From Struthio camelus (Eukaryota > Chordata > Aves > Struthioniformes > Struthionidae): 64,000 bases of DNA. Position numbers and translations under genes: made by a program. Shown here in pieces: positions 1 through 11,964 of the stretch. The first letter of the stretch is position 1; every line of letters begins with the position of its first letter. The notes below the pieces were generated by a model, which had not been told where the DNA came from, searched no databases, and was given only the letters and a program-made list of their open reading frames with translations. The stretch lies in contig NC_090943.1 of NCBI RefSeq assembly GCF_040807025.1, positions 8,604,356 to 8,668,355 on the forward strand, written 5' to 3'.

Positions 1-287
1 CATGTTTTCTAAAGAGTAAAGAGTAAGGATTAAGTGGGTGCTACTATTACAGTTAACAAGAAAAAGCTTTTCCAGGCACTGTTTTATCATTTCTTCTGTG
101 CTCTGTGCCAGTCTGTGTTCAAGAATGGTAACTAGACGAAGCATATCAAAATGGTAGTCTGTATCGATGAACATTACTTCCACTTCCAGTCCTCCTCCTG
201 ACTTTGGAAGGATGCAGCGGGCTATGAGGTGATAAAGCATTTCTGTTTTTCCTGTTCCTTCCGGACCATGGAATTCAATGACATCTC
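1..287 (-). CDS. XRCC2: XRCC2 exon 3 (partial, residues 41-136; ATPase core with Walker A)
   Basis: After the acceptor GAACAG the minus strand reads [20 protein letters not shown] and continues in frame to the window edge. The nucleotide-binding P-loop GPEGTGKT is at 267-244 (residues 48-55), with all consensus Gly, Lys and Thr residues present. Downstream segments match human XRCC2 closely ([34 protein letters not shown]). The last visible codon is Met136. The Walker B aspartate and the C-terminal half are outside the window. Confidence 0.97.
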
Positions 288-3200
288 CTGTTCAAAAACA
301 AAGCAGCAAGCTGTCAGGTAAGAGCATCTATAGCTCAGAGAGAATTATCACTGTTCACTGAACCAATTTTCAAAGGTGCTGCATACTTGCAACTCATTTA
401 TTTCACTGGGAAGTGCAAGTGCCCATTACTTCTGAAAGTTAGGCTTGAGAACTATTTAGAGACCCCACAACGTCCATCTTTTAGTTCCAGTTAAACTAGA
501 TTATTGCATCTTCATTATAATCCCTAACAGGGGACTACTTTCCCACGTTTAGCTTTGGGAGCCCTGCAGCTTCTTAATGCTTTGGCAAGTAGAACAAAAA
601 TGGAATTCTCCTCCCTCCTTGTCCCTCCTAAGACAGCCCCCCCAAAAGCAGGGAACATGAAACAGAAGTCCAGCTGTTTTAAGGGTAACCAGTCATAATT
701 CCACTTGTTTTACCATATTGTTACCACTAATTGGAAAATGCATTTTGAAGCCTTGCACAGCCATAAAAATTGTTTAAATCCTGGTTAGCATCTACCAAGA
801 GAAATTTCAATTTTCAAGAAAGGCCTCTAAAGTGAAGAAAATCAACTGTGAACAAAGATTAAAGAAAAAGATACCAATAGTATCTAAGACATTAATATCA
901 ACAGAAGGTTGGCAACTGGATTACATGACCTTTCTATTGTTACAGGTAGATGAAGGCTGAAGAGGAAGCTGCTACACAAAGGACTGGCTAAGACATCATA
1001 TGTTTACACTATAGACATAAAAATAAGAAATAAAGGAGGAGGAGACAGAAGAAATAAAAAAAAAGACATGTTAGAGGTACCAATTATGGCGACACATCTA
1101 TTTTTGTAGCATGGCCTGGCCTTTAGCATTTCATGTCTGCTCTGTGCTTGTTCAATATCTGTGCATGTCACAAGACACCAGCAACAGTCTGCAACCAGTA
1201 AAGAGAATGTCAGTATATTTATTTAGCACTTATATTCTGTGGTGATCATAATATGAAGTTACTTCTTTTGACAAGGGGGAAATCACAGATCCCTTTAACT
1301 CCAAGCAACCATTTTGTTGTCTGAAAGAGAAGTTCTCTTTTCATAAATGGGCTCAACCTAACTGCTTGATCATTGTGTGTCCATAAAATATGTATCATAT
1401 AAATTTAAAACATTAATAAAAAAGCGTAACCCATTTCTAGGGAACCGGTTATTTTGTCAGATGTGAATGCAAGATAATCTGAAGACTTCTCCAAAGGCTT
1501 CCTGTGTCTTGTATCAGAGCAAGACTTTTTAAAAAAGTTATTTATTAGTTCCTCTTTATAAATTTCTAACTTAGGAAACTGGATTACTCACTTATGACAT
1601 TTTGGGTTTTACGCAGAAGGGTAAAGGCACATGCAATAAGGTGGACGGCTTCTCTCTAGCTGAAGGAGAATCACACGGCTGTAATCACAGGAAGGTGAAA
1701 GATTTCTATGGCCTTGGCAAGTGTAAATGGCCTAACACCTTTCCACAGGAGGGATGCAAGAAGAGAGAATCAATTGCAACTTTACTTAAACAAGTTTGTG
1801 CCTGCCTGAGTTAACAGGGTTCTTCAAGTCATTACCCAACTTCCAGAGGATGTTGTTTGTTCATAGGCGCACATAATGTCAAGAAGCAGCTTGGGATGAA
1901 GAGCGATGGGGAAAAGACTACGTTCTTTCTTCACGCATTGCAAGCATCAAAAGCAATTTACACCTGATGTAACAATTTTATCCATTTCAGGGGCACACAG
2001 ACTGCTTGCCTCTCTGTAATGAAGTTCTTCAGTTCTCCAGAACTGTAATCCCATTTTCCTGAACATTCGATACTTCAAAATTTATTAAAACAAACAAACA
2101 AAAAAATCTTTCATTGCCTCCTAAACCCTTCCTTATCTGTGCTGAATGGCCCTCCCCACTTTTGAGATGAAGGATGCCTGCACTTCATATTACATAAATT
2201 TTTGTCTTCTCCTCCTGTTCAGAGGCGGCAATATCCAGCTCTGCTGCTTGCAGCCAGCTGCTGTTCTGCTGTGTCACATACACAGTGCTGGTGATACAAC
2301 AGAGCCCTGCTAAGATACGACACCAGCTTGGAGAAGTCCTTTGAAATATGCTGGGTAGGTCATTCCCTCTCTCCTACTGCAAAATCTATCAAAATATTTG
2401 AGAACAATTGTGTAAGGCCCTTCTCACAAAAGAACAAAGTGTATGTTCTCTCTGCCACTGGCTCCTGTGCACAGCTTTTCCACCCTGACTGGCATTTTCG
2501 AATCCAGATCAATGACTCGACTGGGCAAATACACAACATGGGTTGTTACAACTACCTTTGCAGCAAAATGTGACTTGTTAAAAAATAACCTAGCAACTCC
2601 GTATGCCCATTCACAAGCAGCAGTGGGCAGATCTGAGTCAGTGATCAGTAGTGATTTTAAAAAAAATAAATTATTCTGTGAAGTGCATGCTTGACTTCAT
2701 CAATTTAAAAGAGGTTTTTTCAGGAAGCCTGTGCGCTACATCCTATAAAACTTTACATATGGGAGCTGTAACTCACAGAAGAACACTGGAGGAGGTTTTA
2801 TTGCCAGAATTAACATAAATTCATTTAAGTAAAAAATGATAAGTTGAATGAAAAAAGTCATTCTTAAAGAGTTTTTATGGTGGTGGTTTACAAATTTTAC
2901 CAGCAAGACAGCTGAACAGCTTTCAAAGTTTGTTCAATGTTGCTGATCAAGATATACAACCAGGTTGGAGTTTGACTAAAACACTTCAGTTACGCTGCTA
3001 CTCCGAACAGTTTGAGCTGTAAGAAAACCTCAAGGGAGCAGGGGATTTCTGCGCCTTCATGATTATCAAAGAGGTTGCCCACAAGAAGAACTGGGACAAA
3101 ACAGAAGCCATTTATAGCAACATCTATAAATGTAGGGTTTCATTTAGTTAGGAATTGGCTGTTACAGCAAGATAAAGAGGAGAAATTCATCCTTCTGGAC

Positions 3201-6200
3201 CAGAGCAGACAAATCATGACACAGCAGAGGAAGAAGTGTGGCTAACAATGCTGTCAAAAAGCCTTTGACACTTTCTGACAAGAGGCCATGGAAGAAACTA
3301 AGTGATCAGTACCAGCATCATCCTACTCTTGTATTTTCATCTGTAAACGTCAAAACAGTTTAAAAGAAGGATAAGTAAAGAGACGCTCTCACAGGATGGA
3401 AACAGTCTGGGAGTCAGGATAGGAATGGTCACTTTAACATGGAAGAAAGTTAAAGGGGAGTTTTCCTCTACGAATTGGTGTTGCCTGACATGAATAATAC
3501 CAGTAGGAGAACGGTCCATTAGCTTGGCAAAATGCATAAAAGACTAACTAGGTTAACAGAGACTTCAGACTGTGACGACTTGACAGACCAAGATGGAAGA
3601 ACAGAAAGATTTCACATGAAATTCAGCATTGACAAATTTTAGTAGTACATTTTAAGGAGTAACTTTGTCTATGGCAACACACTACTTGGCTCACAGCAGC
3701 TTCAACTGCACACAAAAATGAGCTCACCCGCTGTGAGCAGACTAAAGAGAACAAGAGGATAAACTAAATAATGCTGCATAAACTTCAATATTAATAAATG
3801 CGTTTTCAACTGAAACATTTTGCTTAGTCCTGGTTATAAACTCAGTGTTATCTTTGAATTAGTAGAGTCTAAGTTTTGTTGGTAATCATTACATTAGCAA
3901 ATGTTAGCAAAATCACTTTCTGACATTGCAGTTATAAACAGGCTATTAGAATGCTTGGCAACAGCTCTGCGGATTTCACACCATCAGATACCATGAAGTT
4001 ACTGGGACAGTAACTGACAATACTGTGCCGAAGCTGTCACTGGTATTTCTACCATTTTTAAGTGGGGTAGAAGGGCAAAGTGTTTATTCCAAATTAATTT
4101 GGGGTGTCATACTACAGCTGAACATCAGAGCTTTATACTGACACCCACACCTTCATACCAGTGGCATAAGGAGAAATATGACTGGCAACAGTGGAAAATT
4201 ATTAAAAGCTCTTGTCACTTTTGCTCTGTTCCAGAAGAGCTTAAATGGTGTGTAATTAACATGCCTATGTGTTCTTAAACATACAATTCCATCATAATTA
4301 GAAGCGGTGACTGGAATATCACAGCAGTAACTATATTGGCTGTTCCTACTTTATAGTACTCTGACATACACATTATGATGCAACCTTTATATAGTTTACT
4401 GAAACTTTATATAGACATATGTTGCTTTGTTTGAAATACTGCCAGGAAGAAGGAGAATTCAAGTTTTTGCACTGTTTTAATCATATACCATTTTACATTA
4501 CGAGCTGTTTATTATGGACTTCATAGACAATATATTACAACGTTCCAGAGCCACGTACTAAAAAACAAGTTTATGGCAAGTGGAAAGACAGACCTTCAAC
4601 AGGGATTTAAGACTGAATAACGAGAAAAAAACATTGAAATAATGCATAGACTCACATATATAGATGCAATGTGTATGGCCAAAAACTATTGGTATTAAAA
4701 GACAATGCAAAAATATAAGAAAAGGTGAAGTCCGTTGATGCATATAAAGTTAAAAATTGGTGCTAGTATCTTACGCAACCCCGTGAGTGTCAGCCAAAAA
4801 GCATGGCCAATACAGATAATGACTGATGCCATTTGTTAAAAGCAAAAGAGAAACTGAAGTGCTTTATAAGCTCAATAATAACATTGGCATAGTGAAGAAC
4901 TAGCAGTGAATTTACAAGGTTTCCAGCCATCTCAGAACTGAGGTTCTGGAACAGTCATTGGACAGAAACAAACAATTTAGATAGCTTAAAGATCAAATTA
5001 GTAACATTATGAATGTAATCATATAACCCCACTGACTGTGACAGCAAGGGCAGTTCGTGACCACCAGGAAGGCTTCTTATAGTCTGTCCTAGGAGGATAC
5101 GCCTAGTTCAGTCTCAACTGTTTGTTTCTTGTGTGTAAAGCTCAAAAAAACAGCCCCAAAAATCAGCATTTTCTGTTAGTGTTATTTTATTTTTTCAAGA
5201 GAAAAATATCTTGTCTTTAAAAAAAATCGTTGAGACTTCAGAAACTTTTTTTTTATTTTTTTACAGCATATCCCAATTTCACTGCTGGTTCTCAATTTTT
5301 GTGGGGTAACAAAACAGTTCAGAACTGAGGACTTAAATAACCTTCTCTGCTCTGCTCACACAGTCTTACCAACATTTCTCTGCCCTTTATCTTTGTTACA
5401 TCATATTTAAAATGTCTGGGGGCAGGAAACGTATATTGCTAAAACCCTAATATATTCCCAAGTGCTGCAAAATAATACATGAATAGTCTTGCAATGACTA
5501 CATTTTTAACATCATCTCTCACCCAGTTATCTTGATTCTTTTTATTGCCTTTTCTGCTATTTCTTCTGGTCCTTCTATAATTTGTGGGAATTCAAATTGC
5601 AGACAAATATGTTAATAACCACTGCAGCCACATACTTTTCATATAAAATCCATTCATATACATATTCAACAACTGTGGTATCTCACAACATGATCCTTTA
5701 ATTTTGCCATTCATGCATCTTTTTTACTATGTATTTCTAGGTTTGTGTACACATGCACTGTAGTCTCTTCTATTGTGAAATCTGTGGAATTTCAGATAAT
5801 ATGAAAAACCAGTCTGACTTCTTGAATAATCAAGAAATTACTAAATGAGTTAGTTTCTGTTTAAGCTCAGTAATTTCTTTCATTAAAATATCCAATCTTG
5901 ATTTAAAAACGTCCAGTAATAGAGAACCTACCATAAATCTACCTTAAACTTATTGAACCCGTGTCAAACAGAGGTAGCCCAATTCCTCTACTTTCACTTG
6001 AAATTCTTATTTATTCACTTAAGGAATAAGACATTTTGTTCCTAACATCCTCCATGAACTCATTCAGCTGATTAGTATCTATGTTCATTACAGAATTGTT
6101 TCCAAAGTTTCATCATCTAATAATTATAATCAGCATTTTTGGGGCCAAGATGTATGGCTTGATGACTTAGCTTTATTAAAAAATACTGTTTGCTCATGCC

Positions 6201-9200
6201 CATTTCACTAACTGTGATCCAGACCATTCCATAACACTGAGCTCTTTGATATTTATTGAACCTCAAGTTCTCTGCAAATTTTTGCAGTGATGATTTCGTG
6301 AGGTTTTTAGACCACCGATAAAAACGTTACATGACAGAATCAGAATGAATTTCTGTAAAACACTACTAGAAACATACCAGCATGTCTGTTATTTTCTGCA
6401 ACTGTGAATTAGATATTTTTAATCCATTTAATAACGTTCACATGTTGATTCTGTATTGTTCCATTTTATCTAGTTTGCCTAAAATGCAAGTGAATTACAT
6501 CAACACTTAAAATTCTGAATACAGGGCAAAAAAATCTATTTGTATTCTCAGAGCAACGTGATAGAGATAGGCATACTTCTACACTGACATTTTTCCATAA
6601 ATAAGATAAAGATACATTTTTACCATGAACGGGAAATCCTTCCTCAGCAAATAGATAAGGTTCGAGATTTTTCAGAGAACTTCTGCCCTCAAGTCGTGCA
6701 AGTAGCTTTTAAGGAAAAGAAAAAAGAGACATACTGTTACCTAAAAATAATTGAGCTTTGGAATCAAATTAAAAAGATATAGACAGAACCGGAGAACTGG
6801 AGGTTTTCAGTGACAGCCCTATCAAAAGATTGGCTTGATTTTCAATTGCTTTCATAAATACATACGCAAACCCATAGTCTGGAGTATATGAACAGAAGTT
6901 TCTATCCTCAGAAGCAGTTAACATACAGATTCCATGGCAATAAGGAGCTGATATACCTTAGGAAAAATAAAGCTAAAAAATGTACAGGTAGACTAGCAAG
7001 AGGGAATGCCTCTGAAATACAGCAGTGCTGCCATTTTACAGAACAAAGGGAAGGGAAAGAAGATCATTTGCAACAGCCATCGCTGCCACAACACACACTA
7101 GTTGAGAGGTGGCAGGCTGTATTACCCATTATTAGTCTCCTGAGTCAGTCTCTCAGCTCTTTTATAAGCAAAAACCTGTATATATACAGGTCTGTCATGG
7201 ACTACCAATCCTATTATATCATAGTTACTTGCTCAAATATATCATGGATTAATAGTACTTAGTATACAGTGGCTCTTCAAGAACCTTTTTAAAGCAAGTC
7301 CATATATAAATATATATATACACACACATATATACAAATACATACATATATATATAGAGAGAGAGAGAGAGAGAGCAAGTTAGCATTTGTAAACGATGTT
7401 ATTCCAAAACCCGTTGTAAAGCAGATCCAGAGTTCTTGGACAGTTTTTTAAATTGACAGGTATTTGCATAACAAGTAAACAGGTATTCACACAGCCTGTG
7501 TTATTTGTAGCTTTGACATAAACTCATAATCCAGAAATGAACATCCCACCCAGTGCTGGAGATGTTATTCCGCACATTTATTAAAAGACATGGAAAAGGA
7601 CACTATCAGGATGCTCAAAGGCCTGCCTGCATGCATCCTGATGCCAAATATTCCAATCTCCAAGACACCCAGCTGTCATTTAAAGATTTAAACAAAATAA
7701 AAAATCCCGTTGAGCTTTCTCTCCATCCTCCTTATGGCCTGTCATCAAATGAGCAGTGAGCACAAAACTCTCAGCATACACTGCCTTATCTTGCTTTCCT
7801 CCCTGCCATATTGATGAGCAACACGTGCTCTGAATTCTTAAAAGTTGTTTGAACAGTTGTGTGTTTGCCTTTAATAGTAGAATAAAACTCCATTAAATGA
7901 CGCTGAATTTATTTCAAGTGGTCATGAAGTGTGACATTTTCATTGACATTTTAGCATTTCCTTCCATTAACAAAACGCCAATGTGTTTGCCTTTGTTTGC
8001 CTCTTCAGACATGTTCAAAAGAGTTTTCCAATGTGTCCGCTAAAGGATCATCAAAATGACCTTGAATTGACTTTGCTCTGGATCTGCGGAGCCTCCTGTT
8101 ATGCTTCATACATTTGTGCAATGCATAAAACACACAGTGAACTCTTATTTTGGGACAAAGCAGAGTTTTGTGACCTGGGCAAAGCAAAAAACAGACGTAT
8201 GTATGCAGACAAGAACATAGTGATATATCCCATTTTGGGGCGCACACGCTAGCAGCCTGCACCAACCAAGGGGTCTGCCAAAGGTAGCTCCCACGCGCAG
8301 GGTGCGCCACCGTGGAGGGGAAGCTCCCCCTGCGGTTTGCGCCCGCCGGGCAGAAGGGCCGGAAATCTCTCACCCGCTTGTCAGGCAGTGGAAGTTAAGA
8401 GGAACAGGAAAACCGCCACGGGCTGCTGGTTTCTGATGCCCTTCATTTCTTAGCGATAGGAAGCGCTGCTCGGAGGTCACGGCGGCTTGGCTAGAGGCAC
8501 CGCTGGGGCCGGGGGCTGCCAGCTCAGCGGGGCGGGCTGCAAACGTCAGGCGTCAAGACGTGGTCTGGGCACATTTGTGCAGGCCGGCCACTGAAGCCTT
8601 GTAGCTTCCTGCTCCCCCATTTATTTTTACATTAGCAAATACATTCTCTACGCAGCTTATTTTAAGGAAACTAGGGAGTCTTTCCCTCTTAGATTATAAC
8701 TCTTCCAGCGTACTGCCAGACCCTTGAATTAGTAGATTGATTGTTATAGTTTAAATATGAATCTGTGGTTACTTAAATGACAAGTTTATGCATTCATTTT
8801 AAATAACTACAGGTTCTCACTTCAAGCAGTGCTCATGTAGGTAATTTATGGTAATTCGCTGATGATAGTGCACCTGTGTTTTTATCAAACTTGTATTTAC
8901 TTCCGAGTTCTGAAACAGAGTCTCCAAAGGCACTTGCCTCATTAGTGTCATGCTGTGAGCAATGGGGTTTCCTGGCAGAAACAACTCACAATTTTGCTTG
9001 AAATGCAAGAAAGGTTTGTCCACCCTACAACAAAGGAGACTGAAGCAAAGCTGCATTTAGGTAAGATATAAGTCAGGAATTCTTCAGCTCAGTAGACATT
9101 AAAAATAGTGCCAACACGCGTTTTTCAAATAAGCAAAGGCTATTTAGTATCTTGGCTCTGTTCCAAGGAAAGCATTTCCATTTTACTTTTTTACGTTTTC

Positions 9201-11390
9201 TTCTGTAAAAGGGGGGAGGGGAAATCTATGGCAATTAAAGGGGTAATATCAATGGTGGAAAACAGATGCCGTATGTTTTGGGGTGGATGGCTCACAGAAC
9301 ACAAACACAGCACTACTGAAGGAAGCCTTTGAATGGGAAGAACTTGGAAAAATACAATTTCAAATCATATATTGGAGACTTTGATTCTGCAATTTTAACT
9401 GAAGGTGCTCATTTCTTCCTTCATAATGCTCTCTTTTTCTATATGAAATATTGCCTTTTAGCAACCTTCTAGTGATAGGTCTCCATTCTTACTATGGGCT
9501 CTTGAAAAGTCTAAGTATATTAGCAAGAAACTTCTGAATAACTGCACATATGTGGACAGTTACATGTAGAAAGTAAGATAACGTGCAGTAACCAGGTTAA
9601 ACTTCACTAATGATAACAAAGCTGACGAAACTCAAAACTATTTCTACCATGTCTTTTTAAACTTATCGATTCCATCTTCTTAATAAGGAATTATGCATAC
9701 AGGCAGTCCCACTGACTAATGTATTATGCTTATGCTATATTGGTTTCAACAGAGCAAAGCAAAAATGCAGGCATACATGTAGGTCTTGTCAGAAATGAGA
9801 TATTACTTCATTAAAATGTTAAAGAAATTCAAATTAAATACTGAAACTATGTTAGAGGCTGTGAGCTAACCTACAGGCTATTTACAAATATAAACATAAC
9901 TCAAGTACGAGACAAAACTTAATTTTCAACCACTACAACCGCTCTGACTGAGCTTTTGTAAACTTTGGGCACGAAGACATATGCTAGTAATTTATCACTT
10001 ATTTTACTGTGACATTCCAAAGGTGTTGTGTGAAAAGTTCTAATTTGTTGCGTTAATTACACTCAAGGATAAAGGTACAAGGCCGCAGTCTCAGTACAAC
10101 CCGCACTAAAACCAGATTTTACGTGAGGCCATTTGAGGGGATAACATTTTAAACTAAGTATTTTCTGTTTCAAGGACTTTTAAAGCTTTCTGTACTACAT
10201 ATTGATATGTTCTTGATTCTTTCTTAGCTTTATCAATTCTTCCATCCATCAGGCCTGGTAACCTGTCCCACCACAGGCAGGTGGTACCACGCTGATTCCC
10301 GGCTGGTGCTGCTTGTACACCTACCCGCTCGAGCGCGTAGCCAAACCTGTGCCCTTCAGTTGTGCGCGTGCTTGCTGACACCAGACAGCTATTATTATTG
10401 TTATTTTAAGTGTCAAAAAGGTTTAAGAAGGTGGGATTTGAATAAGTATTGATTTATCAGGCGTTTTTCTATGCTGCTACGTGCACTACTCGGCATATTC
10501 TGATACAGCAACACACGGCTCTCCAAGTAATTAACTTCCTGATTAGAAGCAGAAGTAACGAACAGGTAAACCATTCAGGAGGGGGAGGAGGAAAAAAAGG
10601 CGGGGGAGAGGGAGCTCAAACTCCTCTTCCCCAAAGGGGAGAGGCAATTTTAACTTTCATACTACTTATTCAAACCAACCCTTCCGCATTCAACACCTCT
10701 GCTTGCTTACGCCTTCTGCCTCAACGTTTTAAGTGAGGAAAAGGCGTACAAGGGTAACGCTGTGACACCTCGGACACCTGCCCCCGCTCAAGGGGCCGTT
10801 GCCCCGCCGCTGTGACAGGCAGCGTCGCTCCCGAGCGGCGGCCCGGGGTACCCGGGCACGACCGGCGCCCATGCGACGCTTCAACACCGGCTGCCGCCAG
10901 AAGTCGGCGAGGCGCTTTGAAAGTCACCGAGAGGAAGCGTTTAAACGGCGACTTCGCCACGGGGGCCCCTCAGAACCGCCCGCGCTTCCTCCCCCCCCAC
11001 GCGGCCCCTCAGCCCGCGCCTCGGGGCGGCAGCGCCGCGGGCGGCCCCGCCTCACGGGGCCCCTCCCCCCCCTCCGCGCGGGGGCGGGAAGGGCGCGGCG
11101 GGGCCCCGCGTCCCTCACAGCCGCGCCGCGGGGGCGCCCCGCCCTCAGCGCCTGGCAGGGCCGCCGCCGGCGGGGATACCCGGCGCGGCCCGCCCAGGGG
11201 GCGGCTCAGCTCCCTCGCTGCCCTTCTCCGGGCGGCGGCGGGGGAGGAGGGAACGGGCGCTGTGGGCTTCGCCGCCCGAGGAGGGGGGCGGAGGGCAGGG
11301 TGTGTGTGTGGGGGGGGTGTCTCCGAGGTGGGGGGAAGGGCAGCGCCTCACCTGAGTGCCCGACTCCGCCCTCCGGGACGCGTCACCCAT
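1..11390 (-). CDS. XRCC2: XRCC2, DNA repair RAD51 paralogue (gene span, 3' part off the window)
   Basis: XRCC2 is a RAD51 paralogue of the BCDX2 complex (RAD51B-RAD51C-RAD51D-XRCC2) and acts in the nucleus in homologous-recombination repair of double-strand breaks and stalled forks. Three coding exons are read on the minus strand: 11352-11390 (39 nt), 6624-6705 (82 nt) and 1-287 (partial). Exon boundaries fall at codon 13/14 and after the first base of codon 41, as I recall for human XRCC2 (exon 3 starting at c.122). The conserved N-terminal block RAESGT, the exon 2 block [12 protein letters not shown] and the Walker A motif GPEGTGKT (residues 48-55) identify it. About 136 of an expected ~280 residues are present; the Walker B region and C-terminus lie off the left edge. 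Introns are 4.6 and 6.3 kb. No frameshift or stop is seen in the visible exons, so the gene looks intact. It lies head to head with ACTR3B. Confidence 0.96.
288..6623 (-). other. XRCC2 intron 2
   Basis: This 6.3 kb intron runs from the GTAAAA donor at 6623 to the GAACAG acceptor at 288. It is AT-rich single-copy-looking DNA. I see no additional exon, no CR1 copy and no RNA gene. Short open frames within it have no recognisable product. Confidence 0.85.
6624..6705 (-). CDS. XRCC2: XRCC2 exon 2 (residues 14 to first base of codon 41)
   Basis: This 82-nt exon lies between an acceptor (TTAAAAG|CTACTT) and a donor (CATG|GTAAAA) on the minus strand. It encodes [12 protein letters not shown] followed by [15 protein letters not shown], close to the human exon 2 product. 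The exon leaves one base of the Gly41 codon, which is completed by GA at the start of exon 3. Confidence 0.95.
7301..7375. repeat. Compound microsatellite (AT)n-(CA)n-(GA)n
   Basis: Runs of AT, then CACACACA, further ATA/CATA units, and a (GA) run of about ten units follow one another without a break. It lies in XRCC2 intron 1 and should be length-polymorphic. Confidence 0.9.
8240..8600. other. GC- and CpG-rich patch in XRCC2 intron 1
   Basis: A block of a few hundred bases is strongly GC-rich with many CpGs (for example GCGCCCGCCGGGC near 8339 and GGGGCCGGGGGCTGCC near 8504). It sits in otherwise AT-rich intron DNA. It resembles a small CpG island and could be an enhancer or secondary promoter. 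An open minus-strand frame crosses it, but there is no recognisable protein. Confidence 0.5.
11352..11390 (-). CDS. XRCC2: XRCC2 exon 1 (coding part, residues 1-13)
   Basis: The minus strand reads [13 protein letters not shown] and then a donor CAG|GTGAGG. Human begins MCSAFHRAESGTE, so 39 nt, the phase and the RAESGT core agree. The start ATG at 11390-11388 has G at -3 and G at +4, a good Kozak context. The frame stays open upstream to another ATG at 11585, but alignment to the family places the start here. Confidence 0.93.
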
Positions 11391-11452
11391 CGCGCGGGGC
11401 TGCTGGGGGGAGGGGGGGCCCGCCGCTGCCCGTCGAGGCCGGCCGCGCGCTC

Positions 11453-11464
11453 CGCGCACGCGCG
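11453..11464. promoter_or_regulatory. NRF1 binding motif in XRCC2 promoter
   Basis: CGCGCACGCGCG matches the consensus YGCGCAYGCGCR at every position. It is about 65 bp upstream of the XRCC2 start codon on the minus strand. Confidence 0.6.
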
Positions 11465-11576
11465 CTGCCTCGGCCCTTCCCCTCGCGGCGCCTGCGCGCT
11501 GAGGCAGGCAGGCCGCCCGGCGGATTGCCGCGCGTGCGTGGTTCGGCGCCCGGGGTGTGTTGGGGGGGGGGCTTTC

Positions 11577-11588
11577 ATTGGCCACGTG
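11577..11588 (-). promoter_or_regulatory. CCAAT box and E-box pair
   Basis: On the minus strand CACGTGGCCAAT joins a USF/MYC-type E-box (CACGTG) directly to a CCAAT box (NF-Y). It lies about 190 bp upstream of the XRCC2 ATG, a typical position for a CCAAT box in a TATA-less promoter. Confidence 0.5.
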
Positions 11589-11964
11589 CCGCCGGGCCGC
11601 GGGTTCGAGACCCGCTTCGGGGCCACGTCGCAGCTGTCTGTGCTGTGCTGTACCGAGCTGCTGCTTGGGACCAGTCGCTGCAGGGAGGGAGAGGCTTTTC
11701 TTCAGAGTTACTTTTTGTAGGCCGGTTGGTTGGTGCCACTAGAGTGTGGCAGGCTCCTCAGTGAAGGAGTGGTGGCTGGCTGTGCTGCGCCTGCTGGGCT
11801 CCCGTTTCAGTCCCTGCGGGTGTCAGGTCCCTCGGGCTGTGCTCCCCCGCAGCGCAGGGGCCTGGTGTTTTGGGGTGCGCTGCAGGGGGCTCAGCGCCCC
11901 TCGCGGAGGTCACTGGCGCAAGTTTCCCAGAAGAAAGCCCTCTTCCGTGGGTGTATAGATGGCG

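Larger units (their letters stand above)
6706..11351 (-). other. XRCC2 intron 1
   Basis: This 4.6 kb intron runs from the GTGAGG donor at 11351 to the TTAAAAG acceptor at 6706. It holds a compound microsatellite at 7301-7375, a GC-rich patch at about 8240-8600, and the 3' (downstream) half of the promoter CpG island at about 10770-11351. No protein-coding exon is recognised inside it. Confidence 0.85.
10770..11960. promoter_or_regulatory. CpG island with the XRCC2 promoter
   Basis: About 1.2 kb of very GC- and CpG-rich sequence surrounds XRCC2 exon 1. Minus-strand transcription should begin upstream of 11390, within about 11400-11600. Motifs visible there include a perfect NRF1 palindrome CGCGCACGCGCG (11453-11464), a reverse CCAAT box (ATTGG, 11577-11581) and an adjacent USF-type E-box CACGTG (11583-11588). 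TATA boxes are absent, as expected for a housekeeping repair gene. Long open frames on both strands here are a consequence of GC content. Plus-strand divergent transcription is possible but not shown. Confidence 0.8.

Noticed and set aside
8005..8373. A 122-codon minus-strand frame in XRCC2 intron 1
   Set aside because: No recognisable protein, and much of it overlaps a GC-rich patch. There is no splice context linking it to XRCC2.
11548..11622. A tRNA gene ending in the T-arm at 11599-11615
   Set aside because: No D-arm, anticodon arm or complementary acceptor strand can be fitted upstream. Only the T-arm is present, so it is reported as a B-box motif instead.
10799..11764. Long open frames (up to 321 codons) on both strands in the XRCC2 CpG island
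   Set aside because: They overlap in several frames in extremely GC-rich sequence, which lacks stop codons by composition, and have low-complexity Arg/Pro/Gly/Ala products. Only the short exon 1 of XRCC2 within them matches a known protein.
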